64,000 bases of DNA, from contig JAJVIM010000011.1 of assembly GCA_022071955.1 (NCBI GenBank), forward strand, positions 124,001 to 188,000, given 5' to 3'. Shown here in pieces: positions 55,241-63,030 of the stretch (its first letter is position 1; each line of letters starts with the position of its first letter). This DNA comes from Anaerolineae bacterium. Its GTDB lineage: Bacteria; Chloroflexota; Anaerolineae; 4572-78; J111. Both the position numbers and the translations under genes were made by a program. Below the pieces are notes generated by a model. That model was not told the origin of the DNA. It made no database searches and was given only the letters and a program-made list of their open reading frames with translations.

Positions 55241-57298
55241 GTGAACACCTACCGCCGCTGGCTCATCGCCCTCATTTTAATTGCTTTTGGCCTGCGCCTG
55301 TACAACCTCACTTACCACAGCCTCTGGTTTGACGAGGCGGTGAGCGTGTATTGGGCGCGGCAAAGCCTGCCCCGGATTTTGGAAGTTGGCTTTACGTTGC
55401 AGGAAGACCGGCTGCCGCCGCTTTACTACCTTACGTTGAAAGGCTGGGGGGCGCTGGCCGGTTTTGGCGAGTTGGCCGTGCGGCTGCCTTCGGTGTTTTA
55501 CGGCGTGTTGCTTATCCCCGTGCTGGCCGGCATCGGCGCGATGCTGTTCAACCGGCGAGTCGGGCTGTTTGCCGCCGCGCTGGCCGCGGTCAACCCGTTT
55601 TTGGTCTGGTATTCGCAGGAGGCGCGCATGTACGCCCCGGCGGTCTTTTTTGGTGCGCTGGCGGTGTGGGCGCTGTTGAAAATCAGCGAGTCGGCGAGTC
55701 AGCGGACCAGTGAGCCAGCGAGACAGCCTTCACCCTTTATCCTTCATCCTTCCGCTCTCATCCTTTTTGTGGCGGCAATGGTTGCCGGCCTGTACAGCCA
55801 CCTGTACGCTGGCTTTTTACTGCCGGCGCTGGGGCTGTGGCTGGTAATTGCTTACCCGTGGCGCTGGCAATTGTGGCTGCTTTTTGCTGCCGGCGGGCTG
55901 CTGGCGGCGCTGGCCTACGCCCCGATTTTGCTGGCCATCTGGCGTTTCTCCGGCGAGTCGGTGCCCGGCTCGCCGCTGGCCGGCCTGCCGGAGCGGGTGA
56001 GCTGGCTGCTGACCGCATTTACCGTGTGGAAAGCGCCGCTGCCGGGCTGGTTGCAAACCATCGTACCGCTGACAGTTGCCCTGTTCGCGCTGCTGGCCTT
56101 TCTGCCACAGCCTTCAGCCTTTAAATCCCCCCCGCCTGCGGCGCGTTTCCCCCGACTGCTGGTATCGCTGCTGCTGGTGATGCCGTTTGCCATTGCCACC
56201 GGGCTGCTGAGCCGTAACCACCTGGCCTTTTTTGGCGAGCGCTATTTTATTGTGATGGTTCCCTGGCTGCTGCTGCTGGCCGCCGCTGGAAGTGAGCGAA
56301 TCAGCGAATCAGCGAGCCAGCAAGTGGGTGCGTGGCTGCGGAATCGCAGGGATTTTGGTCATTCGTCATTCGTCATTCGTCATTGGTCATTCGTCATTCG
56401 TCATTCGCTATTGGTTACACCTGCACTGCGCGCAGGCGCAAGTGTTGGTCATTCGTCATTCGCAATTCGCTATTCGCCATTCGCCATTCTGCTCATCCTC
56501 TCCGCCTTGCCGCTGCCCGGCCAGTGGACGCCCGCCGCGGCCAAAGAAGCCTGGCGGCAAAGCGCGGCCTACCTGGCCCAACACGCCACCCCCGCCGATG
56601 GCATTCTCATCCACCCGGACTGGGTGCGCTACCCGTTTCAATTCTATTTTAACGGGCCGGGCCAAACCTACGCCGCCTTCAGCACCGTCACCGCCGCAAC
56701 CGCGCTCGATGGGCCGCTGCAGGGTGTGGTTGATGACCACCCGGTCATCTGGCTCATTCAAAGCCATCTCGATGCGCCGGACCCCGAGCGCCGGGTGGAA
56801 CAGTGGTTTGCCGCCCGCTACCCGCTGGTCACCGAACTGTACCCGCCGGGCATCAGTTTGAAAGGTTTTGCCCCCGGCTACCAGCTTACCGAACTGCCGC
56901 CGCCGGCCACACCCACCGACATCCAATTTGCTAACGGGCTGCGGTTGGCCGGTTTTCAGGCCGAGGCCGCCGCCAGCGCCACCGATGACCTGTTCCACCC
57001 GCCCTCGGGCTGGCTGCACGTAATCCTCTACTGGCAGGCGACGCAGCCCATCGCCGACAACGCCGTGCCGCTGGTCAATCTGGTGGGGCCGGAGGGCGTT
57101 TGGGGAGCCAGCCTGGAACGCCCCAACGATGCGCTCGACCTGTACCCCACCAGCCGCTGGGCCGCGGGCGGGCCGCTGGTGCGGCAGGATGTCGATGTAA
57201 ATTTAAATCCGGCCACGCCGCCGGGAGTATACCAGTTGGTGGTAGGGCTGGCCGGCAGTAACGAGCAGTATTCGCTGGGACAGGTTAAAATTCGGTAG
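55241..57298 (+). CDS. GT39/ArnT-like membrane glycosyltransferase paralogue with repeat-encoded loops
   Basis: Membrane protein of 685 residues, paralogous to the gene at 48702: D31/E32 lie at identical positions (SLWFDEAVSV) and YSQEARMY is conserved. About 11 helices, then one beta-sandwich-like C-terminal domain (about 560-683; ATPPGVYQLVVGLAG). Two in-frame insertions come from DNA repeats: residues about 149-175 (octamers then heptamers, SESASQRTSEPARQP) and 352-417 (SESASQQ..., HSSFVIRH..., TPALRAGAS, FAIRYSPF). The second contains a full 27-nt element. The first is at the same loop as in the paralogue although the repeats differ. Start GTG 55241 aligns with M1 of the paralogue; the frame upstream to 55223 covers the putative -10. 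Confidence 0.87.
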   Translation: MNTYRRWLIALILIAFGLRLYNLTYHSLWFDEAVSVYWARQSLPRILEVGFTLQEDRLPPLYYLTLKGWGALAGFGELAVRLPSVFYGVLLIPVLAGIGAMLFNRRVGLFAAALAAVNPFLVWYSQEARMYAPAVFFGALAVWALLKISESASQRTSEPARQPSPFILHPSALILFVAAMVAGLYSHLYAGFLLPALGLWLVIAYPWRWQLWLLFAAGGLLAALAYAPILLAIWRFSGESVPGSPLAGLPERVSWLLTAFTVWKAPLPGWLQTIVPLTVALFALLAFLPQPSAFKSPPPAARFPRLLVSLLLVMPFAIATGLLSRNHLAFFGERYFIVMVPWLLLLAAAGSERISESASQQVGAWLRNRRDFGHSSFVIRHWSFVIRHSLLVTPALRAGASVGHSSFAIRYSPFAILLILSALPLPGQWTPAAAKEAWRQSAAYLAQHATPADGILIHPDWVRYPFQFYFNGPGQTYAAFSTVTAATALDGPLQGVVDDHPVIWLIQSHLDAPDPERRVEQWFAARYPLVTELYPPGISLKGFAPGYQLTELPPPATPTDIQFANGLRLAGFQAEAAASATDDLFHPPSGWLHVILYWQATQPIADNAVPLVNLVGPEGVWGASLERPNDALDLYPTSRWAAGGPLVRQDVDVNLNPATPPGVYQLVVGLAGSNEQYSLGQVKIR
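55685..55763 (+). repeat. Octamer plus heptamer arrays inside a coding region
   Basis: Five octamers of AGCGAGTC type (55685-55724), then five heptamers of TTCATCC type (55729-55763), read in frame. Confidence 0.8.
56295..56326 (+). repeat. Octamer array AGCGAATC inside a coding region
   Basis: Four units, two identical and two diverged, starting the second insertion of the glycosyltransferase. Confidence 0.75.
56358..56413 (+). repeat. Heptamer array GTCATTC inside a coding region
   Basis: Eight units in register, six of them exact GTCATTC. Confidence 0.85.
56418..56444 (+). repeat. 27-nt palindromic element inside a coding region
   Basis: Exact copy of 32085-32111. Because 27 is a multiple of three, it adds nine residues (around TPALRAGAS) without a frameshift. 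Heptamer arrays lie on both sides. Confidence 0.85.
56448..56489 (+). repeat. Heptamer array GTCATTC/GCCATTC inside a coding region
   Basis: Six units in register following the 27-nt element and ending at the next hydrophobic segment (LLILSALP). Confidence 0.8.
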
Positions 57299-57334
57299 CA
57301 AGTAATTGAGTTTAGGAGCGAGTTGACAAAAATC

Positions 57335-57396
57335 AACCGCAAAGGGCGCAAAGATCTTTTGGGGGTTGCTCTGCGCTCTTTGCGTTCTCTGCGGTT
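57335..57396. repeat. Inverted repeat AACCGCAAAGGGCGCAAAGA
   Basis: Twenty-nt arms (57335-57354 and 57377-57396), nearly complementary. It lies between the glycosyltransferase and the lipoprotein gene and might serve as a hairpin terminator on the minus strand, but it resembles a dispersed repeat. Confidence 0.6.
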
Positions 57397-57438
57397 AAAA
57401 AATCCACCCCAAAACAGAATCCCAAAATTCGGCAGGGT

Positions 57439-57467
57439 TTGACGCTCCCCTGCCTTTGTGGTATTGT
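57439..57467 (+). promoter_or_regulatory. Sigma-70 promoter of the lipoprotein gene
   Basis: TTGACG (57439-57444), 17-nt spacer and TATTGT (57462-57467) preceded by TGG. It leaves a leader of about 22 nt with AGGA before ATG 57496. Confidence 0.7.
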
Positions 57468-57495
57468 GATGGCTTGGAAAAATCAGGATAAGGTT

Positions 57496-58728
57496 ATGCA
57501 CAGATTACTCAAACTTCTACTGCCCCTCGGCGCGCTGGCGCTCACGGCGCTGCTCAGCGCCTGCCTGGGTGGGCCACTGCTGACCAACGTTACCGTTGCG
57601 CCGCAAACCATCACCCCCAACGCCGACGGCATCGACGATGTGACCCGCATCAGCTACTCGCTCAGCAACTCCGCCGACCTGTCCATTTATCTGGTTGACG
57701 CCGCCGGCCAGCGCCACTACTTCCGCGACAGCCGCCGTCGCTCCACCGGCGATTACGGCGTCGATTTTAGCGGCGTGGTGAATGGCAGCATGCTGCCGGA
57801 TGGCAGCTACACCTGGGTGGTGGAAGCCACCGACGACAGCGGCCAATCGGTCAGCAAAAGCGGCACGCTGGTCATCCACAACGCCGATACCAGCAAGCCG
57901 GAGCTGCAGGGTTTCAGCGTGTACCCCAAAGCGTTCACCCCCAACCAGGACGGTATCGACGACCGGATCACCATCAATTATTATCTGACCAAAGAAGCCA
58001 ACGTGCTGGTGTACCTGATTGCCCCAGATGGCGAAACCCGCTACCCCATCGCCGAAAAGGAGCGCGATGTTGAGCCGGGCCAGCCCGGTTTTCACACCTA
58101 CGATTACGAAGGCGGGGTTGATTTGGGCGCCGACCCGCCACCGGACGGCAGCTACATCGTTTACGCCGAAGCTTCGGACCGGGTGGGCAACCGCACCATT
58201 GTTACCGATACGCTGGAAATCCGCGAGGGTGGCGTGCCCCGGGCCGACATCGTTGCGGCGGACGTGGATTTTTACAACCCGGTTAGCGGCGATACCGTGG
58301 TGCCGCTGGGCCAAACGCTGGCCTTTACCCTGACCGTGGAAAACTTTGGCAGCGTGCCTATTCGCACCAGCGGGCCAACTTCCGGCACGGCCTACCGCAG
58401 CGACGAAAATTTTAACACTAAAGAGGATTATCAATCCTCCGGCGCGTGGCGGGTGGGGATTGATTACGAAGGCAACCCCAGCTACGCCTACCCCTATCGC
58501 TGGGCGGTGGGCAGTTTGGGTCAGCTTGAAAAACGGGTCATCAACGGCAACAACGAGTATTTTTTAATGCCCGGCCAGCGGGCTATTGTCACCGGCAGCA
58601 TTCAACTGCTCGATGTGCCGGCCGACAAAAACGTGGTCAATTTTTGGGCCGGCCTCATCCACGAGGACGTGAGCATCGAAGCGTTTAACGATTATGTCAG
58701 CCCCACGCCTATCACCATTGGCTTCTAA
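57496..58728 (+). CDS. Lipoprotein with FlgD-like / SPNGDG-type repeats
   Basis: Exported protein of 410 residues. The signal peptide ends in lipobox L-S-A-C with C23. Two repeats follow, each starting with a calcium-loop-like TPNxDGIDD (ITPNADGIDD and FTPNQDGIDD) and ending in a FlgD-like beta domain (LPDGSYTWVVEATDDSGQ; PPDGSYIVYAEASDRVGN). A C-terminal beta domain (about 260-405) contains FTLTVENFGSVPI. Such modules occur in surface and secreted proteins that need accessory Ig-like domains. The ATG at 57496 has AGGA 7 nt upstream and the whole signal peptide in frame. It probably stands on the outside of the cell membrane. Specific function unknown. Confidence 0.88.
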   Translation: MHRLLKLLLPLGALALTALLSACLGGPLLTNVTVAPQTITPNADGIDDVTRISYSLSNSADLSIYLVDAAGQRHYFRDSRRRSTGDYGVDFSGVVNGSMLPDGSYTWVVEATDDSGQSVSKSGTLVIHNADTSKPELQGFSVYPKAFTPNQDGIDDRITINYYLTKEANVLVYLIAPDGETRYPIAEKERDVEPGQPGFHTYDYEGGVDLGADPPPDGSYIVYAEASDRVGNRTIVTDTLEIREGGVPRADIVAADVDFYNPVSGDTVVPLGQTLAFTLTVENFGSVPIRTSGPTSGTAYRSDENFNTKEDYQSSGAWRVGIDYEGNPSYAYPYRWAVGSLGQLEKRVINGNNEYFLMPGQRAIVTGSIQLLDVPADKNVVNFWAGLIHEDVSIEAFNDYVSPTPITIGF

Positions 58729-58732
58729 AATA

Positions 58733-58753
58733 GCGAATGGCGAATGGCGAATA
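58733..58753 (+). repeat. Heptamer array GCGAATG
   Basis: Three units in register directly after the lipoprotein gene and 10 nt before the four-helix-bundle gene. Confidence 0.7.
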
Positions 58754-58763
58754 ATCCTGCCAA

Positions 58764-59192
58764 ATGACTTACGATGAATGGGAACAGGCGGTCAGTGTGC
58801 GTATTAAAGATGGGCCGGTATGGGCTTTCTTTGGTTATCGCAAAGCTTTATTTCTGTACGATCTGGCCTGGAAGGATTGCGAAAAGCTAGAGTCCGACCG
58901 GCGCGGACGAGCGGTCATTGACCAACTGATTCGCAGCGCCGGTTCAATTAGCGCCAATATCGAAGAAGGTCACGGGCGGGGTTTTGGCAAGGAATTTTCG
59001 TATTTTTTGCGTGTGGCCGTTGGTTCGGCCAGAGAAACAAAAGGCTGGTACTGGCGGGGCCGAGAACTGCTCACCCAACCTGTGCTCGATCACCGGCACA
59101 GTCTGCTTGATGAAATCATAAGTCTGCTGGTTGCCGAAATTAATCGACAAAAAAATTACAAACCCGGTTCAAAACAACAACCCCCGAATTAA
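58764..59192 (+). CDS. Four-helix-bundle protein (23S rRNA intervening-sequence-protein family)
   Basis: Small soluble protein of 142 residues. The core QLIRSAGSISANIEEGHGRG and the FSYFLRVAVGSARETKGW segment are typical of the four-helix-bundle family first found in rRNA intervening sequences; most members are free-standing genes of unknown role. Four helices are expected at about 25-45, 52-70, 75-100 and 110-130. No Shine-Dalgarno is obvious; a heptamer array lies just upstream. It is placed between two cell-surface genes without clear linkage. Confidence 0.88.
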   Translation: MTYDEWEQAVSVRIKDGPVWAFFGYRKALFLYDLAWKDCEKLESDRRGRAVIDQLIRSAGSISANIEEGHGRGFGKEFSYFLRVAVGSARETKGWYWRGRELLTQPVLDHRHSLLDEIISLLVAEINRQKNYKPGSKQQPPN

Positions 59193-59195
59193 TTT

Positions 59196-59216
59196 CGCTA
59201 TTCGCCATTCGCTATT
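59196..59216 (+). repeat. Heptamer array CGCTATT abutting a start codon
   Basis: Three units (CGCTATT, CGCCATT, CGCTATT) then CGT and the ATG of the GT2 gene at 59220, so the array occupies the place of its ribosome site. Confidence 0.7.
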
Positions 59217-59219
59217 CGT

Positions 59220-60194
59220 ATGAAATCACTCGCCATTATTATTGTTAGCTGGAACGTAAAAACTCTGCTGGCCAACTGCCTGCGCAGCGTGCAGGCCGAT
59301 CTGGCCGGCGGCTGGATACAGGGCCAAATCTGGGTGGTAGATAACGCCTCCAGCGACGGCTCGGTGGAGCTGCTGCGCCGCAACTTCCCGGCGGTCAACC
59401 TGATTGCCAGCGAGACCAACCTTGGTTTTGCCGGCGGCAACAATGCCGCGCTGCGGGCCATCGGTTTTGACCAACCCGGCCTCGATCCCGCCAGCCTGCC
59501 CGACGCGGTGCTGCTGCTCAACCCCGATACCATTGTCCACCCTGGCGCGCTGGTTGCTCTGCTGGAATTTCTGGCGCACACGCCGCAGGCCGGTATTGCC
59601 GGGGCGCAACTGGTGTACGAGGACGGCTCGTTTCAGCACGGCGCGTTTGGCCTGCCCGGCCTGTGGCAGCTCGCCATCGAACTGCTGCCGCTGCCCGGCC
59701 GCCTCGTCGAAAGCCGTTTCAACGGCCGCTACCCCCGCGCCTGGTACGAACAGGGCCGCCCGTTTGCCATCGGCCACCCGCTCGGCGCAGCGATGACCGT
59801 GCGGCGCGAGGCCATTTTGCAGGCCGGCCTGCTGGACGAGGGCTACCACATGTACGTTGAAGAAGTGGACTGGAGCAAACGCATCGCCCGGGCCGGCTGG
59901 CTGGCCTACTGCGTGCCGGCAGCGGTGGTTACCCATCTGGGTGGGCAGAGCACCGGCCAGATCAAAGCCCGCAGTTTTATTAATTTGTGGACCAGCCGCT
60001 ACCGCTTTTACACCAAATTTTACGGCCCGCTGAAAGTGGCCATTGCCCGGCGCATTGTTTGGGCCGGCATGCAGCGCCTCATCAAAGCTGATGCCGACGC
60101 CGCGGCTCGCGGCCAACTGCCTCCCGCCGAGCAACAGGAACGGCTGGCGGCCTACCACCACGTGATCAACATCTGGCAAGGACAACCCGCATGA
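59220..60194 (+). CDS. Glycosyltransferase family 2 (rhamnosyltransferase-like)
   Basis: GT-A transferase of 324 residues. N-terminus LAIIIVSWNVKTLLANCL, nucleotide site WVVDNASSDGSVELL, FAGGNNAALR and the DxD-like LLNPDTIV are typical of the WbbL-type GT2 group. MYVEEVDWSKRIARAGW matches the catalytic acidic motif. The C-terminal 80 residues are basic and helical. It probably adds a sugar to a lipid-linked glycan. It has no Shine-Dalgarno: heptamer repeats reach the start codon, suggesting leaderless translation or recent repeat growth. Its stop overlaps the next GT2 gene (ATGA). Confidence 0.93.
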   Translation: MKSLAIIIVSWNVKTLLANCLRSVQADLAGGWIQGQIWVVDNASSDGSVELLRRNFPAVNLIASETNLGFAGGNNAALRAIGFDQPGLDPASLPDAVLLLNPDTIVHPGALVALLEFLAHTPQAGIAGAQLVYEDGSFQHGAFGLPGLWQLAIELLPLPGRLVESRFNGRYPRAWYEQGRPFAIGHPLGAAMTVRREAILQAGLLDEGYHMYVEEVDWSKRIARAGWLAYCVPAAVVTHLGGQSTGQIKARSFINLWTSRYRFYTKFYGPLKVAIARRIVWAGMQRLIKADADAAARGQLPPAEQQERLAAYHHVINIWQGQPA

Positions 60195-60955
60195 GCAACA
60201 TTATGGCCGCAATTTTAACTAAAAACGAAGCCCGGCACGTGGGCGACTGCATCAAAAGTGTGCAGTGGGCCGATGCCGTGCTGCTGGAAGATTCGTTCAG
60301 CACTGACGGCACGGTAGAAATTGCCCGCGAGCTGGGCGCGCAGATTTTTCAAAACGAGTTTGTGAATTTTGCCGTGGCCCGCAACACGGCGCTGGCCAAC
60401 GCCCGCTCGCTGGGGGCGGAGTGGCTGTTTTTTATCGATGCCGACGAGCGGGTAACGCCCGAACTGGCGGCGGAAATTCGGCGGGTGACGGCGGTGGATG
60501 AGCAGCCGGGCTGGTGGGTGCCGCGGTTTAATGTGATGTGGGGCCATACCATGAAAGGCGGCGGCTGGTACCCCGATTACCAACTACGGCTCATGAAAAT
60601 CAGCGCCGCCAGCTACGACCCCGAGCGCGAAGTCCACGAGATTGTGATGCTCGATGGCGAAGCGGGTTATCTGCAAGAGCACCTCATCCACTACAACTAC
60701 GACAGCCTGGCGCAGTTCAAACGCAAGCAAAATCGCTACATTGACTTTGAGGCCAAAATTCTCAAAGATAAGGGCATCCGGGCCAAACCGTGGACTTACC
60801 TGAGTATGCCGCTGCGCGAGTTCAAGCGGCGCTATTTTTCGCTGGGGGGCTACAAAGACGGCTGGGTGGGGCTGCAAGTATGCGGCCTGATGAGTTGGTA
60901 TATGTTTCTCACCTACATCCGGCTGCGGCGGCTGGTTCAAGCTGACGGCGGCTGA
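60191..60955 (+). CDS. Glycosyltransferase family 2 (WaaE/KdtX-like)
   Basis: GT2 enzyme of 254 residues. ILTKNEARHVGDCIKSVQWAD, LLEDSFSTDGTVEIAREL and the DxD in FFIDADERVTPEL define the WaaE/KdtX-like group, which transfers glucose or heptose to core sugars in Gram-negatives. HEIVMLDGEAGYLQEHLIHYNY is a family pattern in the second half. It overlaps the upstream GT2 gene by 4 nt, so both very likely work in one glycan pathway. It converges with a hypothetical gene whose 3-prime end overlaps by 19 nt. Confidence 0.93.
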   Translation: MSNIMAAILTKNEARHVGDCIKSVQWADAVLLEDSFSTDGTVEIARELGAQIFQNEFVNFAVARNTALANARSLGAEWLFFIDADERVTPELAAEIRRVTAVDEQPGWWVPRFNVMWGHTMKGGGWYPDYQLRLMKISAASYDPEREVHEIVMLDGEAGYLQEHLIHYNYDSLAQFKRKQNRYIDFEAKILKDKGIRAKPWTYLSMPLREFKRRYFSLGGYKDGWVGLQVCGLMSWYMFLTYIRLRRLVQADGG

Positions 60956-61593
60956 ACCGCTGCCGCCAGCGCAAGGCAAACTTCGCGGCACAGATCGTGC
61001 ATAAAAACGGCGGCGGGGCAGGCCAGGCTGCCATCGAGCACGTAGACCACCTGCGAGCCAATTTCCACGGCCAGCCCAATCCGCCCGTAAGCGTAATTGA
61101 TCACACGCACAGCCAATTCGCCGTGGCCGGAGGAGTAGCGATGAACCCGGCTGGCCACGCGCACCGAGTCATCGAGCCAGGTTTGATAAATCGACTCAAA
61201 ATCAAAGCCGGCGGCGTTGGAGAGGTGATGCAGTTGCATCAGCCGGTATGCCCCCGCTTGCAACACATCCTGAAAGCCGGCCACAGCGTAATCAATTTCT
61301 ACCGGCCGCAGCCCAACCACCGCATTGGCCGCGGTCAATTGCTCCAAAAACAGCACGGTCAATCCCTCAACCACGCTGAAAATCGCCGGCGGCGGAATTT
61401 TTGCCGGCACCGCGCTAACGAGCGCAGTTCGCAATTGCTGCAGCGCCCCGCCGGCGCCGCCCATCGACCCCAACCCAGCCCAATTTTTAGGCTCAAAGTA
61501 GTCAACGCCAAACGAGTTGGGCAGATTGTACTGCGCCCGAAATTGCTGGACGGGCACTAATGTTTGCGGGTGTCCGTTGAGGGTCAGTTGCAT
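60937..61593 (-). CDS. Conserved-looking hypothetical protein
   Basis: Protein of 218 residues, no signal peptide or membrane helix, no family recognised. It begins MQLTLNGHPQTLVPVQQF; the middle has GGAGGALQQLRTALVSAVPAK and EIDYAVAGFQDVLQAGAYRL, the end HGELAVRVINYAYGRIGLAVEIG, suggesting a mixed alpha/beta fold. GGAG lies 4 nt before ATG 61593; the longer frame to 61623 would start inside the hpf terminator. The gene begins right after that terminator, so it needs its own promoter or read-through. Its 3-prime end overlaps the convergent GT2 gene. Confidence 0.65.
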   Translation of the reverse strand: MQLTLNGHPQTLVPVQQFRAQYNLPNSFGVDYFEPKNWAGLGSMGGAGGALQQLRTALVSAVPAKIPPPAIFSVVEGLTVLFLEQLTAANAVVGLRPVEIDYAVAGFQDVLQAGAYRLMQLHHLSNAAGFDFESIYQTWLDDSVRVASRVHRYSSGHGELAVRVINYAYGRIGLAVEIGSQVVYVLDGSLACPAAVFMHDLCREVCLALAAAVQPPSA

Positions 61594-61603
61594 TATACTC
61601 CAT

Positions 61604-61640
61604 AAAAAACGGGGTGGGGACACTCGGTATCCCCACCCCG
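61604..61640 (-). terminator. Rho-independent terminator of hpf
   Basis: Perfect 11-base stem (CGGGGTGGGGA and complement) with a 9-nt loop, followed on the minus strand by TTTTTT. It lies 20 nt after the hpf stop. Confidence 0.93.
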
Positions 61641-61660
61641 CGGTCAGGTCAGGCTGGCAA

Positions 61661-62242
61661 TCAGGCTAATTCGGGATCGAGCAGGCCGTAGTTTTTGTCG
61701 GCCCGGCGGTAAAGAACATTAACCCGGTTGAGGTTAACATTAAAAAAGACAAAGAAGTTGTGGCTTAAAAGTTCCATCTGTTCAACAGCTTCTTCTTCCG
61801 TCATTGGGCTCATCAGGAACTTTTTAACCCGAACAATCTGGCGATCCTGGTCTTCGGCAATGGCGGCCATTGCTTCTTCATCGAGTTCGGGCACAAGGTC
61901 TTCGGGTGTAATCTGCTGGGCTTTTTTGATTTGACCCTGCCAGCGATCCTGCCGTTTGCCTTTGTAGCGTACAATCTGACGGTGGATTTTATCAACAGCG
62001 GTATCAATGGAGGCATAAATTGCTTCGGAGCGGTCCTCGGCGCGAAGAATGGTTCCGTTAGCCCGCAAGGTGATTTGCACTACGTTTCTGTCTCTGGCGC
62101 TCTTCGTTTTTTCCTGGGTAATTTCAACCCGGGCTTCGGAAATATCGGGCAAGTAACGGTCCAATTTTTCAACTTTCTTTTCCACGTAGTCCCGAATCCG
62201 ATCTGAAATAACAAAGTTTTTGCCTTTTAGAACAACTTGCAT
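61661..62242 (-). CDS. hpf: Ribosome hibernation promoting factor, long form
   Basis: Ribosome-associated protein of 193 residues. The N-terminal S30AE domain (1-105, starting MQVVLKGKNFVISDRIRDYV) binds the decoding region. The C-terminal S30AE_C domain (about 130-190, IVRVKKFLMSPMTEEEAVEQM and FNVNLNRVNVLYRRADKNYGLL) dimerises 30S subunits to form 100S ribosomes, as known for long HPF in Gram-positive bacteria and others. A purine-rich GAAAGGAAAG precedes the ATG. Single gene followed by a strong terminator. Confidence 0.97.
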   Translation of the reverse strand: MQVVLKGKNFVISDRIRDYVEKKVEKLDRYLPDISEARVEITQEKTKSARDRNVVQITLRANGTILRAEDRSEAIYASIDTAVDKIHRQIVRYKGKRQDRWQGQIKKAQQITPEDLVPELDEEAMAAIAEDQDRQIVRVKKFLMSPMTEEEAVEQMELLSHNFFVFFNVNLNRVNVLYRRADKNYGLLDPELA

Positions 62243-62275
62243 TTTTCTTTCCTTTCTCGGACAAAGATTTTTGAA

Positions 62276-62983
62276 TTAAAGAGCCTTGGCCAGCGTTAAG
62301 CCCCACACCGTGGCAGCGTTGCCCGCTTTGAGCGCCGCGGCGCAAGCGTCTGACGTGGCTCCAGTAGTGCACACATCATCAATGAGAAATACCCTCTGGC
62401 CGGCCAACCGATTGTTGTGAGCGGCAAACGCATCGGCTACATTTTGGCGTCTTTCCTGTACCCCCAACGACATTTGAGATTTTGTCTGGCGGGTTCGTTC
62501 CAATGTTGTAGTATTAACCGGCAAATTTAGCAAATCACCCAAATGTTTTGCCAGGAGATAGCTTTGATTATAACCGCGCGCCTTTTGCCGGGATCGATGC
62601 AACGGCACCGGGACAATCACGTCGGCGGCCAACTGGTGGCGGGCAACTGTATCGGCCAAAAATTGGGCCAAAACAGCCGCTACCGCTTTGTGGTTTCTAT
62701 ATTTGAGCTGATGGATTGCCGACCGAATCGGGTTATCATCAAAATAAGCGGCCGATCTGATTCCGTCGATGTACTGCAAAGGGTGAATAAAGCATTGCTG
62801 ACATTTCAAAGTGGCGTCGATGGGTGTACCACACCGGTGGCAAACAGCAGTATCAATAAACTGAATTTGGTTGAAACATTCATCGCACAGCCAACTACCT
62901 GCGGCTTCGCAATGAAAGCAGCGAGGGGGCAGCAATAAGTCGAGTAAAAATTGACCGGATTGTTGTATCCAGCTTGCCGGCAT
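62276..62983 (-). CDS. comF: ComF family amidophosphoribosyltransferase-like protein
   Basis: Protein of 235 residues. The N-terminus has two zinc-ribbon groups (C22/C25/C33/C36 and C48/C51/C61/C64). The C-terminal phosphoribosyltransferase fold shows VIVPVPLHRSRQKARGYNQS and the PRPP loop FLIDDVCTTGAT. In transformable bacteria ComF helps handle incoming single-stranded DNA; here no other competence genes are visible. It lies 33 nt upstream of hpf, an order often seen in bacteria. ATG 62983 has AAAGG at a somewhat long distance. Confidence 0.95.
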   Translation of the reverse strand: MPASWIQQSGQFLLDLLLPPRCFHCEAAGSWLCDECFNQIQFIDTAVCHRCGTPIDATLKCQQCFIHPLQYIDGIRSAAYFDDNPIRSAIHQLKYRNHKAVAAVLAQFLADTVARHQLAADVIVPVPLHRSRQKARGYNQSYLLAKHLGDLLNLPVNTTTLERTRQTKSQMSLGVQERRQNVADAFAAHNNRLAGQRVFLIDDVCTTGATSDACAAALKAGNAATVWGLTLAKAL

Positions 62984-63030
62984 GGATAATCACACCTTTG
63001 TGAGAATTTGGCGAGCTGATCGGCGGCTAT

